DNA of 64,000 nt from Neckera pumila (GCA_963969595.1 OZ018408.1:36270108-36334107); one strand, 5' to 3'. Positions 25,102 to 37,451 are shown, numbered from the stretch's first letter. Program-made: numbers and translations. The notes: generated by a model not told the origin, from the sequence alone.

Positions 25102-26006
25102 TTAACCCCTAAAAGCCCGTTGTCCCTTCAACCTACGGGCTGAAATTTTCTCCTGATTTTTTGAAACTTTTTTTAGAAGTAGAAAAGCTTATTAGCTTCG
25201 TAGGAATATAGTTTTCTTGACAATTGGTGCCCGGGAACAAAAGTTATGACCAAACATGCTCAAAACAAGGGACAACGGGTAGCAAAAAAAATTTGCACTT
25301 TTTTTTTTTTTTTTTTCTTAGTATTTTTTTTCTCATAGATTGTATTTTTGTTTATCTTAAAAGCTTTGATCATTTCATTTGGATTTGTTATGAGAAAGGT
25401 ATGGACATTCTTGTTTTTCGGGCAATTAGAGCATCTTTTTGAAAAAAACAACTTGTAGGACTCATTTTTGAATGAAATTTTTCAAATTTTTCAAATTTTT
25501 TTTTGGCATGGTCTAATTTAGTTGCTAGAACAATCTGACCATTGGATTAGTGTATTTTGATTTCATCTAAAATATATGAATATTTTAGATTTTCCTTCTA
25601 TCTCGTACCTACTTCTACTTAACAATTTTTTTAATAATGGAAATTAAGTTTTTTTGAATTCTTTTTTTTTTGGTAGATTGTCAACTCAGTTCTCCACTAT
25701 AAACATCTAAAGCTCAAAACTCTGTACTGCAAAAGTTTTAGGCTAAAAATGTTCAAAGTCAAAAAATCCAGTCCCACAATGTGCTGAAAAACTTGTTTTT
25801 TTCACTTCAAATGTAGATATCTTGCAATCTGTGCGATCAAAAACTTTGAAATTTTATCCACACATTATTATACTAGTTAGATGCAAGATCCTACAAATTA
25901 GATGTGCAAAGAAAACATTTTTAATTTTTTTTCACTCTTTGCTAAAAAAATGGCAGTTTTGGATGTTCTTTTGGCAGAAAAAAGGCCTTGGGCCTCTAGG
26001 GGTTAA
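25102..26006 (+). mobile_element. TTAA-family element
   Basis: 905 bp, bounded by TTAA on both sides. It lacks the subterminal hairpin stem found in sister copies because of an internal deletion just inside the left end (CCCTTCA joins directly to ACCTACGGG). The rest is collinear with 21640-22565. Confidence 0.9.
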
Positions 26007-27338
26007 TTCAAAATTTAAGTACACAATAGATATTCCTTTTTGTTACATATTGTTTTAGTTACAAATTCCATATAAAGGGAGAACAACACTAAACGACACC
26101 ATCGAGCCTAAACTGCTAACAGTAACCCTAAAGTTCTTTAATGTTTAGAGACTCCAATTGAAACTATTTCAAAATACTCATCCCAAAAGCAAAATTGAAA
26201 TCTTCATTTCTATTTGCTTTTGTAACAAATTCAACTGTAAGATCCTTCAGTTGAAGTTGTTTAAGTACATCCTCTTAAAATTTTAGAGTAAATATCTCCA
26301 CTGATTATAAGTTCAATGCGCCCAAATTTCAAAATGAAGGTTTTCACCTAGCCCTTCAAAACTCATTCAAGTGAAGTTTTTGTCTTTCAACATTTTAAGA
26401 AAAAAAAATGTATGTCCCACAACTTCTGTATTTTAGTTAATACTAGTGTGCCTTGTGTTGTTGCCACAACCAAAACAAAAGTAAATACAATTTTCTAATT
26501 TTTTAACTCATAAAAACTTTGAAATTTAATAACTTTCACATCGTAGGTCCAATGCACCCTTCCTTGTTGAGGGCTTTTTGATGGTATCAAGAACACGACC
26601 AGGTGACACGGTTTGGGAGATCTCAATGTAACAAAATAAAAAAAAATAAAAAAGTATCTAAAGTTATTGATGTTGGAAAATGGATTGAAAACATATTTAA
26701 GTTAACTTTACCCAAATCGCTTTTATATTCATCTTTTTAAAAATTATAAAAAAAAAGGTGGTATGGAATGAAAGAAAAACTAAACTGCTAATAACTTTTA
26801 TAGAGCTTGAAAATTATAAATCTTAATGGTAAAAATATTGTTCTAATAAGCAACAGGTACCCTTTATTTTTTTAATTTGGAAATTTTCAAAATTGAGTTC
26901 AAAAAATGACTTTATATGATTTCTTGACCTTCATTGACTACAAAATAAAATTCTTCAAAACTTTTACCTCATTATTTGGAATTGAATGGTTCAAATTTTT
27001 TGGTATGTGCCTGTATATAAATTTAATAAATGTAACATATATATTTTAGAATATATTTTATGTTGCCCGATTTGACATTGAAATCAAAAGCAATCCTTAT
27101 AATTTTTGCAATATTTATTGGAATGACGTAAAACAAAGCTTTACATATAGATTAGGATAATTAGCATTCATTCTAATACTTTCATGCAAAAATTCCAAAT
27201 TATGAAGTCAACAAAGCTTGCCTAAGTTTTCCAAAAATTCAAAAGTAGATTCCTGGGTTTAATGTAGCTTGTAACCAAAACTACCACATTTCTAAATTGC
27301 GCTAGCTATTTTTGTCAGAAAAGGGTTCATTTGGTATC
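26007..27338. other. AT-rich interval with a dispersed repeat segment
   Basis: The stretch 26440-26640 (ending near GATCTCAATGTAACAAA) resembles 58240-58500 in the same orientation, so an older dispersed repeat is present. No gene was seen. Confidence 0.5.
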
Positions 27339-27422
27339 TGAACCCTTGAAGCCCCAAGGCCATTTTTCTGTCAAAAACAACTCAAAACTGTCAATTCTGC
27401 TGCATTTATCCCAGAAAAAGGA

Positions 27423-27512
<90 letters not shown>

Positions 27513-28337
27513 TTTTAGAATCTATCCATAGGATCTTGTACTTAACTTATTTCAAATCATGTGGTAAAAATTTCATAAAGTTTGACTGCACAAATTAGAA
27601 GATGTTAGATTCAAAGTTGGAAAAATTTGTTTTTTTAAACACTAGCGTGCAATTTCAAATGGCTTTGACCTCCATTTGTGGAAAAAAATTGCACGACAAA
27701 CATAAATTTTTTTTTTTTGTGTTGAAGAATTGAGTTCAGAATCTAGGAATTTCTTTTTTAAAAACATACACTTGCTTTTCAGTCATAATAAAATTGTCAA
27801 GTAGAAGTAGGTCCAGGATTGAAATAAAATCTAAATTGTTAATAGCTCTAAGATGGGACTAAAACACTATAATCCCAATAGTGAGATTGTTTTAGCAAGA
27901 AAACATAACCATGTCAAACAAATTTTTTGAAAAAATCTGAAAATTGCATTCAGAAATGAATTCTATAAAATATTTTTTCAAGAAGATGCTCTAATAGTCC
28001 AAAAAATAAGATTGTCCATAACTTTTACATAACAAAATGGAACAAATCAAAGCTTTCCATATATATAATATTACAATCTATGAGAAACAAATTTTAATTT
28101 TTTTGTGAAATGTTTTTGTGTGAAGAGATTTATGCCCGCCACACTAAAAAAAGGACCTTTTGTACCATAAATTTTTCTCCCAAGCATTGATTGAAATAAA
28201 ATTAGATTTCCTCAAAGCTAATTTGATTTCTATCTTCACAAAAAGTTTCAAAAAATCATGACAAATATTAAGGCCCATAAGAGCCTGCCTAAAGTTCATT
28301 TTGTCCCCCAAGGGGACAATGGGACTTTAGGGGTTAA
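27339..28337 (-). mobile_element. TTAA-family element with AT microsatellite
   Basis: 999 bp. The left end is TGAACCCTTGAAGCCCC (decayed TTAA) and the right end is GGGACTTTAGGGGTTAA. The hairpin TTGTCCCCCAAGGGGACAA near the right end is intact. The extra length comes from a long (AT)n tract at 27425-27510. Confidence 0.85.
27425..27510. repeat. (AT)43 microsatellite
   Basis: Pure AT dinucleotide repeat of 86 bp inside a TTAA-family element. The Ile-Tyr open frame over it is an artefact. Confidence 0.97.
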
Positions 28338-29240
28338 AACTCCCACAAGTGTATAAGAGCAAGCAATGGAGGTTGAAGAGTTCTATGAGGCAACAATTGA
28401 ATTCAAGTTTAATTTTTTTTTTAAATCCCAATCCCCAACCCAACTCAAACCCTAACTCTAACCCACCCTCCTATTTGTAATTTTTAGGGACCAATCAATC
28501 GATATGGGATATGTTGCCTATATCCGTATCCATATCCATATGTTGTATATATACCCGTATTCTATATTGTGAGGCTATATTTGTATCCATCTTTTTATTT
28601 TTGTATCGTATCCATATTTTGTATTCGTATTTGAATTCATAACCTAGTTTTATCTTTGTATTAAATTGGATCAGTGGTGATCAAAAAGGGAGGAATTTTT
28701 TCTTAAAACATTAATGGCTCAGGATTTTCAGGAAGGGGTATTGTTTGGTAGGGGGGGTGCATTTTTAGGGACTAAGAGTGTTAAAAAATTATGTAACAAT
28801 GGGTTGGTTTTCTGTTTAACTTTTTTTACATATTCATCTTTTTGACCACCAAGCTCTTGGGGCAAAAAAAAGTTGTGATTTAAAATGTAGGTACCTTATC
28901 TATTGTAATTGAACATTTCATTACAGAATTTTGAAGCTAAAATATACAACTATAATGGATGTATGGTGGTTTAAGGCTATTTTATCATACTATAGTGTTG
29001 TTTGGGATTTGTATTCTCCATTCCAATTTCTCAAGAACATGATTTGAATTAATATGAAACATTTGAGAAAGAAAAAATCTATTTCTATTTGCTTACAATA
29101 AAGATGTGTTATCAATCTGATTTGAATTATTTTGTCTCAAGATTTTGGGTCTCATTTTTATCTCAAGAACTTTATTACATTACTATGTAATGGTTGCAAG
29201 CTATGTCTTTGGGGTTCATGCACAAAAATTGATTGTTTCA
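28338..29240. other. AT-rich interval with degenerate ATATCC-type repeats
   Basis: From about 28515 to 28640 the sequence cycles through degenerate TATCCGTATCCA-like units. No gene or transposon terminus was seen in the interval. Confidence 0.5.
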
Positions 29241-29487
29241 ACTACACAAAATAGTGAAATTGGGTTGCCTCAACAATTAGATTGCCTTCCCTGACAGAAG
29301 TTACTTGAGAGCCATTGTTTGTCCACATGGAGCCGCATTTCAGTTCTCTAAACCCGAGCCATGAACAGTGCACCAACCCATACAACACACATAGTCCCTT
29401 CATTATTGCATTCTTTGTACATATTTGTATAGTGTTGAATGTCGAGAAATTAGTATGGGGCAACCTAATTTCACTATTTTGTGTAGT
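29241..29487. mobile_element. 247-bp MITE with 29-bp TIRs
   Basis: The ends ACTACACAAAATAGTGAAAT... (29241-29269) and the inverse (29459-29487) match at 28 of 29 bases. It is non-coding. The outer bases resemble a CACTA start (CACTAC on the right, CAACTAC on the left), but no 3-bp duplication is clear. Confidence 0.8.
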
Positions 29488-29691
29488 GTAAGATGATCAT
29501 CTTTTGGTACAGATACTTGTTTGACAAGCTACTTGAATTTATGATGCCAGTCAACATCTTTTCCAATTAATTTATTTCTTTGTTGAATTTTCCATTGTCA
29601 AACAATTCCATGACCTATTTCCTTGCTGAATAATTTAATGTTGTTTACGGTATAAAATGTTTTGATTTCATTTAACAAAACTATATAGGAA

Positions 29692-29977
29692 TAAAGTAAC
29701 TACACCTAAAATTGCACAAATAAGCAATTCAACATGGTTCCCATTATTGTATTGAAAAGGTTTTTTTATAGGGTCTTGTTGGTAGTCAAAAGGAAATTCT
29801 TGATTCTCTTAGAATGCATTTTTTGGACACCATATATATAAACTACAAATTTTCAAAGTATTGAAAATAGGATTTAGGGTAACCAATGGTAACCAATTGT
29901 AGGCTCTCGTGAATAGTGAAAGTACAATATAGACAAGAATTTAGACTGAGTGGTCAAAATTAGGTGCAGTTACCTTA
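29692..29977. mobile_element. TAAGGTAACT-type MITE
   Basis: 286 bp, starting TAAAGTAACTACACCTAAAA and ending in the inverse of TAAGGTAACTGCACCTAA. It shares termini and interior segments with 47449-47725 (both have 'tctagag/cttagaatgcattttttggac'-like stretches, inverted). Non-coding. Confidence 0.65.
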
Positions 29978-30349
29978 CCAACTTGTGCAGATACCTACCG
30001 TCCTCTGCAAATAAGGACTTTAGATAGTTTGTTTTTTGTTTTTGTTTTTTTTATTTTTATCATAGTTTCTAGAAACATTGGGCTATGAAGTCAAGGGTAC
30101 AAATTTTGTAACCTGGAAGAAAGTTGTTGTAAATTGTACATGAGGTACTCCATCCTTCAATAAGTAAGTTAACACAGCATTGTCCTAATCAACTCATCAT
30201 TCCTGGATTGCATGTGCCTTGAATTTGCATGCCGCTGCCCACGTCTTCATTTGCATCCTATCCCATAAAAAGTGTCAATGGCCATGTACAAACTATGCTT
30301 GACACTTTGCAGAAGATTTTAATAAGGAAGCACCTTCAAATTCAACACA

Positions 30350-30542
30350 TAAGGTAACAGGTCCAGAAATTGCCCATTTAAGAGCTGAAAGTGAATTTGG
30401 GGAGGTGAAGCTTCTTGAAACAATTTTTAGTAAATTTCCTTGAACGGCAAGTGGAATTGGCATCTAACCCAAGTTGTTTCATATTTTTTGGAGCTTTCTA
30501 GAATCAGTTATGAAATTTTGAAGTTGAAGTGGCATAGGGCTC
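30350..30542 (+). mobile_element. TAAGGTA-family fragment interrupted by a TTAA element
   Basis: It starts TAAGGTAACAGG and contains family landmarks (CATCTAACCCAAGTTGTTTC, ATATTTTTTGGAGCTTT) also seen at 31639-31836. It runs into GGGCTC-TTAA, exactly where the TTAA element at 30543 begins, so that element probably inserted into it. Confidence 0.55.
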
Positions 30543-31472
30543 TTAACCCCTAAAGTACCAATATGCGTTTTTTGTCCGTATAGAAATTTTGGGCAGGTAC
30601 GTGTGACTAGATATATCCATATTTGAGGCTGAAATTTTAACAGAAGATGGGGGCAAGGAATATCTTCATGTGTACCAAGTTTCATGACATTTCGAAATAT
30701 GAGTCAAAAGTTGTGACCTAATATGTTATTTTTTTTTGTAACTGGGCAATTTGGGCACATCATAAAAAATCATTTTTTCTGGAATTTTTTTTTGGAAATT
30801 GGTTCTCTACATTTATATATACTTAAAAAGCTTTGATTCATTCCTTTTAAATCAAGGAGTCAAAAGTTATGAGGGTTTTTGAATTGCGGGCAGTTATGGA
30901 TTCTCTACTCTAAAGAAACACTTTGAAGTCGTTTATTTAACTCAATTTTCAATATTTTTGGAAAAAAAAAATCCTAGGATGTAGATTCATTATTAAAACA
31001 TTACAACCATTGGGATTGGCAATTTTGAATTCCATGATTAAATTTTTAACAATTTAGTATTTTGAATCATTTTCTACTTCTTTCTACTTACTATTTTCTT
31101 CCTATATGTTGTACAATTCCAAATGATGTGAAATATTTCAAGCATATAGACAACTTGTTTAGGAAATTGAATTCAAAGAAGCACTACCTTTATCAGCATT
31201 TTTTCATTGAAAAGTGAGCTTGCAAAGTGCAGCTGCCCGGTTTTTTGCAGGATTGAAAAAATGGTTTTCAAGACTTTGAATGCTTATATCTTGTGATCCA
31301 CACGGCAGAATTTTTTGAAATTTTTAGCACTTGTTTTCAAAATATCATACTACAAGATCCTACGGTTACATGCGTCAAAAATTGTTTTTTCCAAAAATTT
31401 GGTAGTTGTATTAGAAATGGCAGTTTTGGAGCGTTTTTGGTAATTACATAGTCATGAAACTTTAGGGATTAA
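30543..31472 (+). mobile_element. TTAA-family element, subfamily 2
   Basis: 930 bp, TTAA on both sides; the left end is CCCCTAAAGTACCAATATGC and the right end is GAAACTTTAGGGATTAA. It belongs to a distinct subfamily with 48709-49636 (close match throughout) and 40545-41474 (inverted). It shares with subfamily 1 the core around GATCCTACGGTTA. Non-coding. Confidence 0.92.
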
Positions 31473-31638
31473 AATGTACATTGTTCATACTTGTTGAAGG
31501 CTATGAAAAAGCAACATGTACAAGCACCGTACATTTGAGTAGGGTGGGTGATTTTAGAGCCCGTGCGATTTTAGAGCCTGTTACCTTACAGACTTCAAGC
31601 CCTGTTTTTTTTCTACACTGGCATTCTTGGACCTATAT

Positions 31639-31836
31639 TATGGTAGGAGGCTCATAAAGTGCCTATTTAAGAGCCAACTTGCATTTTGGGTGGACAAATT
31701 TTAGGAAATTTTCCTTGAAAGACAAATGGAACTGACATTTAACCCAAGTCATTTCATATTTTTTGGACCTTTGTGGAATTAGTAATGAATTTTGAAGTTG
31801 GAACCACAAAGGGCCTTAAAAGCGTCCATTACCTTA
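31639..31836 (+). mobile_element. Short TAAGGTA-family MITE
   Basis: About 198 bp, from ATGGTAGGAGGCTC to ATTACCTTA. The interior resembles the right half of 1445-1834 read in reverse. Non-coding. Confidence 0.55.
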
Positions 31837-31927
31837 TTTATTCACCACTGGTACATTGAAGAAAGCAATATGTATCCATATATTAAAGAATGCTTTTAAA
31901 GCTTGGTTGCACTATGGACTTCCTACC

Positions 31928-32856
31928 ATAACCCTAAACTACCAAAGTCCCCTCGGGGGACACTTGGGATTTTGGGCAGGCTCGTGCGACCTAAAATTTT
32001 GACTTGATTTTTAGAAACTCTTTTTTAAAGATAGGAAATCACATTAGCTTTCTAAAAATATAGTTTTTTTTTCAATCGGTACCCGGGAGCAAAAGTAATG
32101 CCACCTGAAGTCCAAAAAGCAGTTTGTCTGGCAGAAAAAAAAAACTTTAAAAAATTGAAATTTTTTTTTTCAACTTTTTTTCCTCAAAGATCAAGTTTTT
32201 GTCTATGTTTGAAGCTTTGATTCATTCTATTTGGAATCAACATGAGAAAGTTATGGACATTCAATCTTGTTTTTTGGGCAATCTAGGCGTCTACACAAAA
32301 AAAACTTTAGAATTCATTTGTGAATGCAATTTTCAATTTTTTTCATTTTTTTTTTGACAAGGCTAAGTTTGTTTGCAAGAACAATCTCACCATTGGAATT
32401 ACGGTGTTTTAATTCCACCTAAGAGCTATTAACAATTTAGTATTTCATTCGATTTTGGACCTACTTTTACTTAACAATTTTTTTATATGTGAAATCATGT
32501 TTTGACATTCTGAAAAAAGACTTCCTCAACTCTCAACTCAAATTTGAAACACAAAATTTTTGAACTTTGTGGTGTGTAGTGCAAAAAAAAACACAAAATG
32601 GCCGTCAAAGTCATTTGAAATTGCAGGCCATAGTTCAAAAAAACTTCTCTTTCCAACTTCAAATGCTAATATCTTCCAATCCGTACGGTCAAACTTCATG
32701 AAATTTTTATCACATGATCTAAGACAAGTGAAGTTCAAGATGCTACGATTAGATTAAAAGAAAAAAGTCTTTTTTGGTTTAAGGTGTGATTGCAGCAGAA
32801 ATGGTAGTTTTCAATGGTTTTGGAGCCAAAAATTGCCTTGGTATCTTAGGGGTTAA
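31928..32856 (+). mobile_element. TTAA-family element sharing a TTAA with its neighbour
   Basis: The left end is ATAACCCTAAACTACCAAAG (decayed) with the hairpin GTCCCCTCGGGGGAC. The right end is CTTAGGGGTTAA at 32856. The same TTAA (32853-32856) starts the next element. Non-coding. Confidence 0.8.
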
Positions 32857-33648
32857 CCCCTAAAGTCCCAAGGCATTTTCTAAGATTTTCTGTCTCAAAA
32901 ACACTGAAAACTGTCATTTCTAATGCATTGATAAAAAATCCATACAAGATCGATTTTTCAAAATCTAACCATAGGATCTTGAACTGAAATTATATAAGAT
33001 GATGTGGTAAAAATTTCATGCAATTTGACCATATAGATTGAAAGATAATTGCACTCAAAGTGACATGTTTTATATTTTGGGGCCTTATCCAAAAATTCAA
33101 ATGGCTTTGACTGCCTCTTGTGGAAATTTCCTACAATATGGACATCAATTTTAATTTTTTTTCATAATCAGTATCATGTCAGGCATATGTCCACCAATTT
33201 TCAAGTCAATCCAAGACATGGAGCACATCCAATAAAATCTTGTAATGCAACAATGTTCCAAAATTTGACAATACATTGCCCAATATTTGCACACATTTTT
33301 CCACCACATATTTCAAAAACTCAGTAATCCAAACGATGGATTGAAGTAGATAATTATAATTGACAAGCCAAAAAAAAACCCTCAAAAATTCAAAAACCTC
33401 TAGTTTTTATGTCAATTTGTAGCAAAAGGCAAGCTCCAAGATATGGAGTAGCTCTTGAATCATGGACTCTTACTGCTCCCGTGATGTTCCCCATCTGTTT
33501 CCAAATTGTTCTCAAATTCCCAGGCAGTTCCCCAAGTTCTTGAAGTTCTTGTTCCTGTTCCTGAAGCTACCTAGCAGGGACAACAAGTTCAGATCTCAAG
33601 TAACTGCCTCGATCCCAAGTTCCCATCCCACCCAAAGTTCCCCCAATT

Positions 33649-35930
33649 CACTACAAGAAATTGGGAGTATAAATGACTGCAGAGTCATTTATACCCGTCC
33701 AAAATGACTACAAAGCGACTGCACTTCTCTAATTGCACCTTCTGGCCTTCTTTGACAGCATCCAAGTCATTTACCAGTCGAGGTCGTGACTGGGAGATGT
33801 AGATGCGATGAAATGAGATTTCCTATGCGTATTTTCATCAAGGCTTCATTTGTTTTCCTATTGTGGAGGTCACAGTCATTTTTTGCGACTTGGCCTCATT
33901 GATCTGCGACTTGCAAATGACTGATCTGCAACTTACAAAGGACTTTTTTTTCACTGAAGACGCCTTAGAAGGAATTTGACATTACCTTTGTGGATTTCAC
34001 TATGCTGATGTGTCCGTGGATTAAGAGTGAGTCATTTTCTAATTGTTTTTTAGTTGTACACTAGTTGTTTCTTAATGATTTCCTACACTACTAGAAAATT
34101 CAGCTTTTTTATTGATTTGATTGCATAGATTTCTTTTACTTTTCTGTTGATTTAAAGAGTAATTTGTTGATTTGGATAGAAATCAATAGAAGAGTGAATC
34201 AAATGAATGATGTTTGAATTTCAAATCTACATTTCTTTTAGATTTTAGAATTTCAGATCTACTATTTTTTTAGATTTTAGAATTTCAAATCTATTTTTTT
34301 TCTAGATTTCAAAATTCCAGATCTACCTTATTCTTAGATTTCAAAACTTCAAATATTGGTATTTAATAGATTTTATTGTTTTAGAAAACCTTATAATTTC
34401 ATGAATTTTAAAAAATTTTGGATTTTAAATATTTTTTAATTTCTATACATTATAGAAATCTACAAGTTGTAGAAATCTGTATTCTACAAAATCTACAAAT
34501 CTTAATTCTATAGAAATCTACAAACCATAGAAATCTTAGAATTAATCAAAAAAATTCATTGTATAAGACTACAACTTACAAGTCTTATATGTCCAACCTC
34601 ATGGTACTCTTTACAACTGATATGGGACAACTGATCCAAGACAAATGGGAATGAACTTTGGAAGCAACTAGGAAACAACTAGAAAACGACTAAGAAACAA
34701 CTAGTGTACGACTTAAAAGCGACTAGGACATGACTAGCTTCACAATTAGAAAATTCAGTTTTTGTATTGATTTGGTCCCATAGATTTGATTCACTTTTCT
34801 ATTGATTTGAAGAGTAATTTGTTGCTTTGGATAGAAATCAATAGAAAAGTGAATCAAATCTATGGGACCAAATCAATACAAAAACCGAATTTTCTAATTG
34901 TGAAGCTAGTCATGTCCTAGTCGCTCTCAAGTCGTACACTAGTAGTTTCTTAGTCATTTTCTAGTTGTTTCCTAATTGCTTCAAAAGTTCATTCCTATTT
35001 GTCTTGGATCAATTGTCCCATATTAGTTGTAAAGAGTACCATGAAGTTGGACATATAAGACTTGTAAGTTGTAGTCTTATACAATGAATTTTCTAAGATT
35101 TCTATAATTTGTAGATTTCTATAGGGTTTAGATTTATAGATTTTTGTAGAGTATAGATTTCTACAACTTGTAGATTTCTATAATGTATAGAAATTAAAAA
35201 ATCCAACAAGTTTTAAAATCTATGAAATTATAAGGTTTCCTAAATCAATAAAATCTATTAAATACCAATACTTGAATTTTGAAATCTAGGAATAAGATAG
35301 ATCTGGAATTTTGAAACCTAGAAAAAAAATAGATTTGAAATTCTAAATCTAAAGAAATTTAGATTTGAAATTCCAAAATCTAAAAAAAATAGTAGATCTG
35401 AAATTCTAAAATCTAAAAGAAATGTAGATTTGAAATTCTAAAATCTAAAAAAATAATAGATCTAAAATTCTAAAATCTAAAAGAAATGTTGATTTGAAAT
35501 TCAGATATCTTGAAATAAAGTAGTTCTAAAATTCATATATATCTTGGAATAAGATAGATCTAAAATTCAAATATCTTGGAAAAAGATAGGTCTGAAATTC
35601 AAATATCTTAGAAAAAAGGTAGATCTAAAATTAAAATATCTTGAAAAAAGATAGATCTAAAATGACTCGCAAATGATTGCAAAAGTACTTGCAAATGACT
35701 ACTGATGTGACAAGTTGAAAGCACTTGTCACCTCAAATTTTTTTATCCAACGCCCATCCAAAGAAAAAATGGATGGCAATAATAAACACTGCAATCATTT
35801 ATAAACGACTTGTTCGAAATGACAACAGAGGCCCCCAGTCATTTAGCTGTCATTTTTGTCCGAAACGACTGCTAGGAGTCATTTTGAAGTCATTTCGGAC
35901 AATCATTTATACCCCCCATTTCTTGTAGTG
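33649..35930. mobile_element. Non-autonomous CACTA (CMC/En-Spm) element with ATT target duplication
   Basis: The ends read CACTACAAGAAATTGGGAGT and the inverse, a classic CACTA terminus, flanked on both sides by ATT (33646-33648 and 35931-35933), the 3-bp duplication typical of this superfamily. The element is 2282 bp with no transposase frame. Sub-terminal regions carry multiple GACT, AAATGACT and TGCGACT repeats in both orientations, as expected for transposase binding sites. The middle is a giant inverted repeat. Confidence 0.92.
34555..35090. repeat. Long inverted repeat inside the CACTA element
   Basis: The arms 34555-34808 and 34835-35090 are nearly complementary across a 26-nt spacer centred near 34821. 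A weaker palindromic relation continues outward through the TAGATTTTAGAATTTCAAAT-like tracts toward about 34240 and 35480. Transcribed, it would form a long hairpin. Confidence 0.85.
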
Positions 35931-36289
35931 ATTGCATCCCATAGTCCCTACAAGCCCCAGCCCACCCCAATGCTCTCCTTTCAACACCCTCTGCGTCCCA
36001 CCCAACACAAACCCGCTGCCTTGGCTTCTCAAGCACTGGCAACTCGAAGCTTCACTTCTTGAAAGTCAATACCAGAAGCCTTTCCCCGCTGCCCCCTCTC
36101 CCCCATTTTTACAAAAAAATCCCGTAATTTTGGAATCAAAGGTCTGTTTTACAAAAAAGTTGCATGTGCGTGAAGCTCTTGAAAAACTACATATATGATA
36201 AAAGTTTCAAAAATATGTGAAACAAATTGAGACTAAACAAGCCTACCCAAAATCAATTTTGTCCCTTGTAGGGAATGGGACTTTAGGGA

Positions 36290-37124
36290 TTAAACCCTAA
36301 AATGACAATTGTCAATGAAACACACAACTAGAAGTTGAGATAGGTTCTTTCAAAGAGAATTTTGAATGATGATATTCAAAACTTTAATATGAGGTATGGC
36401 ATGGAAACCATTTGTGGGAATTAAAAAATAAATCCAATTAGATGCCCAAATCAAAAATAATACTTCCCCTCCAAAACTTGGACAGGGCTTATAGCTTCAA
36501 GCAGCTTATATTAAATCCTTCTTTTACTTTTGGTAAGCATAGTGCTAACATGATAAAGTGTAAAATTGTTAAAAATAAAAAAATTATGTTTGGAGCAAAA
36601 ATCTTACTGCAAGAAAGTCAAATTCTGCAGACAATGCTTTAGACAAGGCCAAAAAAGATCTTCTTTCAAACCTCAAAAGCAACAATCTTGCAACCCAAAG
36701 GGCTAGAATGAATGGAAAAAATTTCAGAAACTTTTGACGGCACGGATTGAAAGATTATAGTATTTGAAGTTAGAAAAAAAAAATGACCCCATTTGACAAA
36801 GTCGACAATTTTCATACCTCCTAACAAGCTTTTGCACTAATTATAGAATTTTCTTACAACTGCACTTTATATTATGTTAGTTATATACCAACCAAATTTT
36901 AGAGGAAAAAAAAGAATTTCGCACATGCTACCTGAAGTTGTCTACTTTGCTTCAAAACTTGTGTAACATAACTTTTGATCCAGGCACCCAATTGGAAAAA
37001 AAGTAACATATTCTTGAAAAGGCAATACATATCTACATTTTGTGTCAAAATTTCAAAAAGATTCATTCAAAATTGACTTTGTATGAAACTTCAAATGACC
37101 ACTTGGTCTTTTGAGGGGTTTTAT
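36290..37124. mobile_element. Diverged TTAA-family element
   Basis: It starts at the same TTAA that ends the previous element (TTAAACCCTAAAATGAC) and ends near GGTCTTTTGAGGGGTTTTA. It retains family phrases such as AAATTTCAGAAACTTTTGAC and AGATTATAGTATTTGAAG. It is heavily decayed. Confidence 0.5.
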
Positions 37125-37451
37125 ATCACTCTAGAAATATTCTAATTCAAGAATGTATATAACGTAGGATTCAAGTGCATACTTTGTTAAATATTGTATA
37201 TTTGACTTGAATAGGCAATATCTAAACTGCATAAATATAGTTTGCAAATGCAATTATACTAGAGCTGTTGTTGAAAAATTTAGGAAATGAGATGAGTTTT
37301 TCAGAATGTCTTTACTTCTTCAGCAAGCATGTATTATTGAATGTATGTTTCTACTTGTAAATGCATTCTTCGTCTATATGATAGAAAAATGCCAAGTTCA
37401 CTTCTATTATGACATAAGATACCATAGATGGTTACTTTTAGCCCTTAATCT
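37125..37451. other. AT-rich spacer, no gene seen
   Basis: Nothing recognisable between two TTAA-family copies. Confidence 0.5.

Larger units (their letters stand above)
32853..36293 (-). mobile_element. TTAA-family element split by a CACTA transposon
   Basis: The left part (32853 to about 33180) has the reverse-orientation start TTAACCCCTAAAGTCCCAAG. The right part (about 36110-36293) ends GGGACTTTAGGGATTAA after a TTGTCCC hairpin remnant. The CACTA element at 33649-35930 and some extra unassigned DNA lie between. The outer limits are clear; the boundaries of the unassigned flanks are not. Confidence 0.65.

Noticed and set aside
27331..27531. Open frame with long Ile-Tyr run
   Set aside because: It is the AT microsatellite translated; no coding signal.
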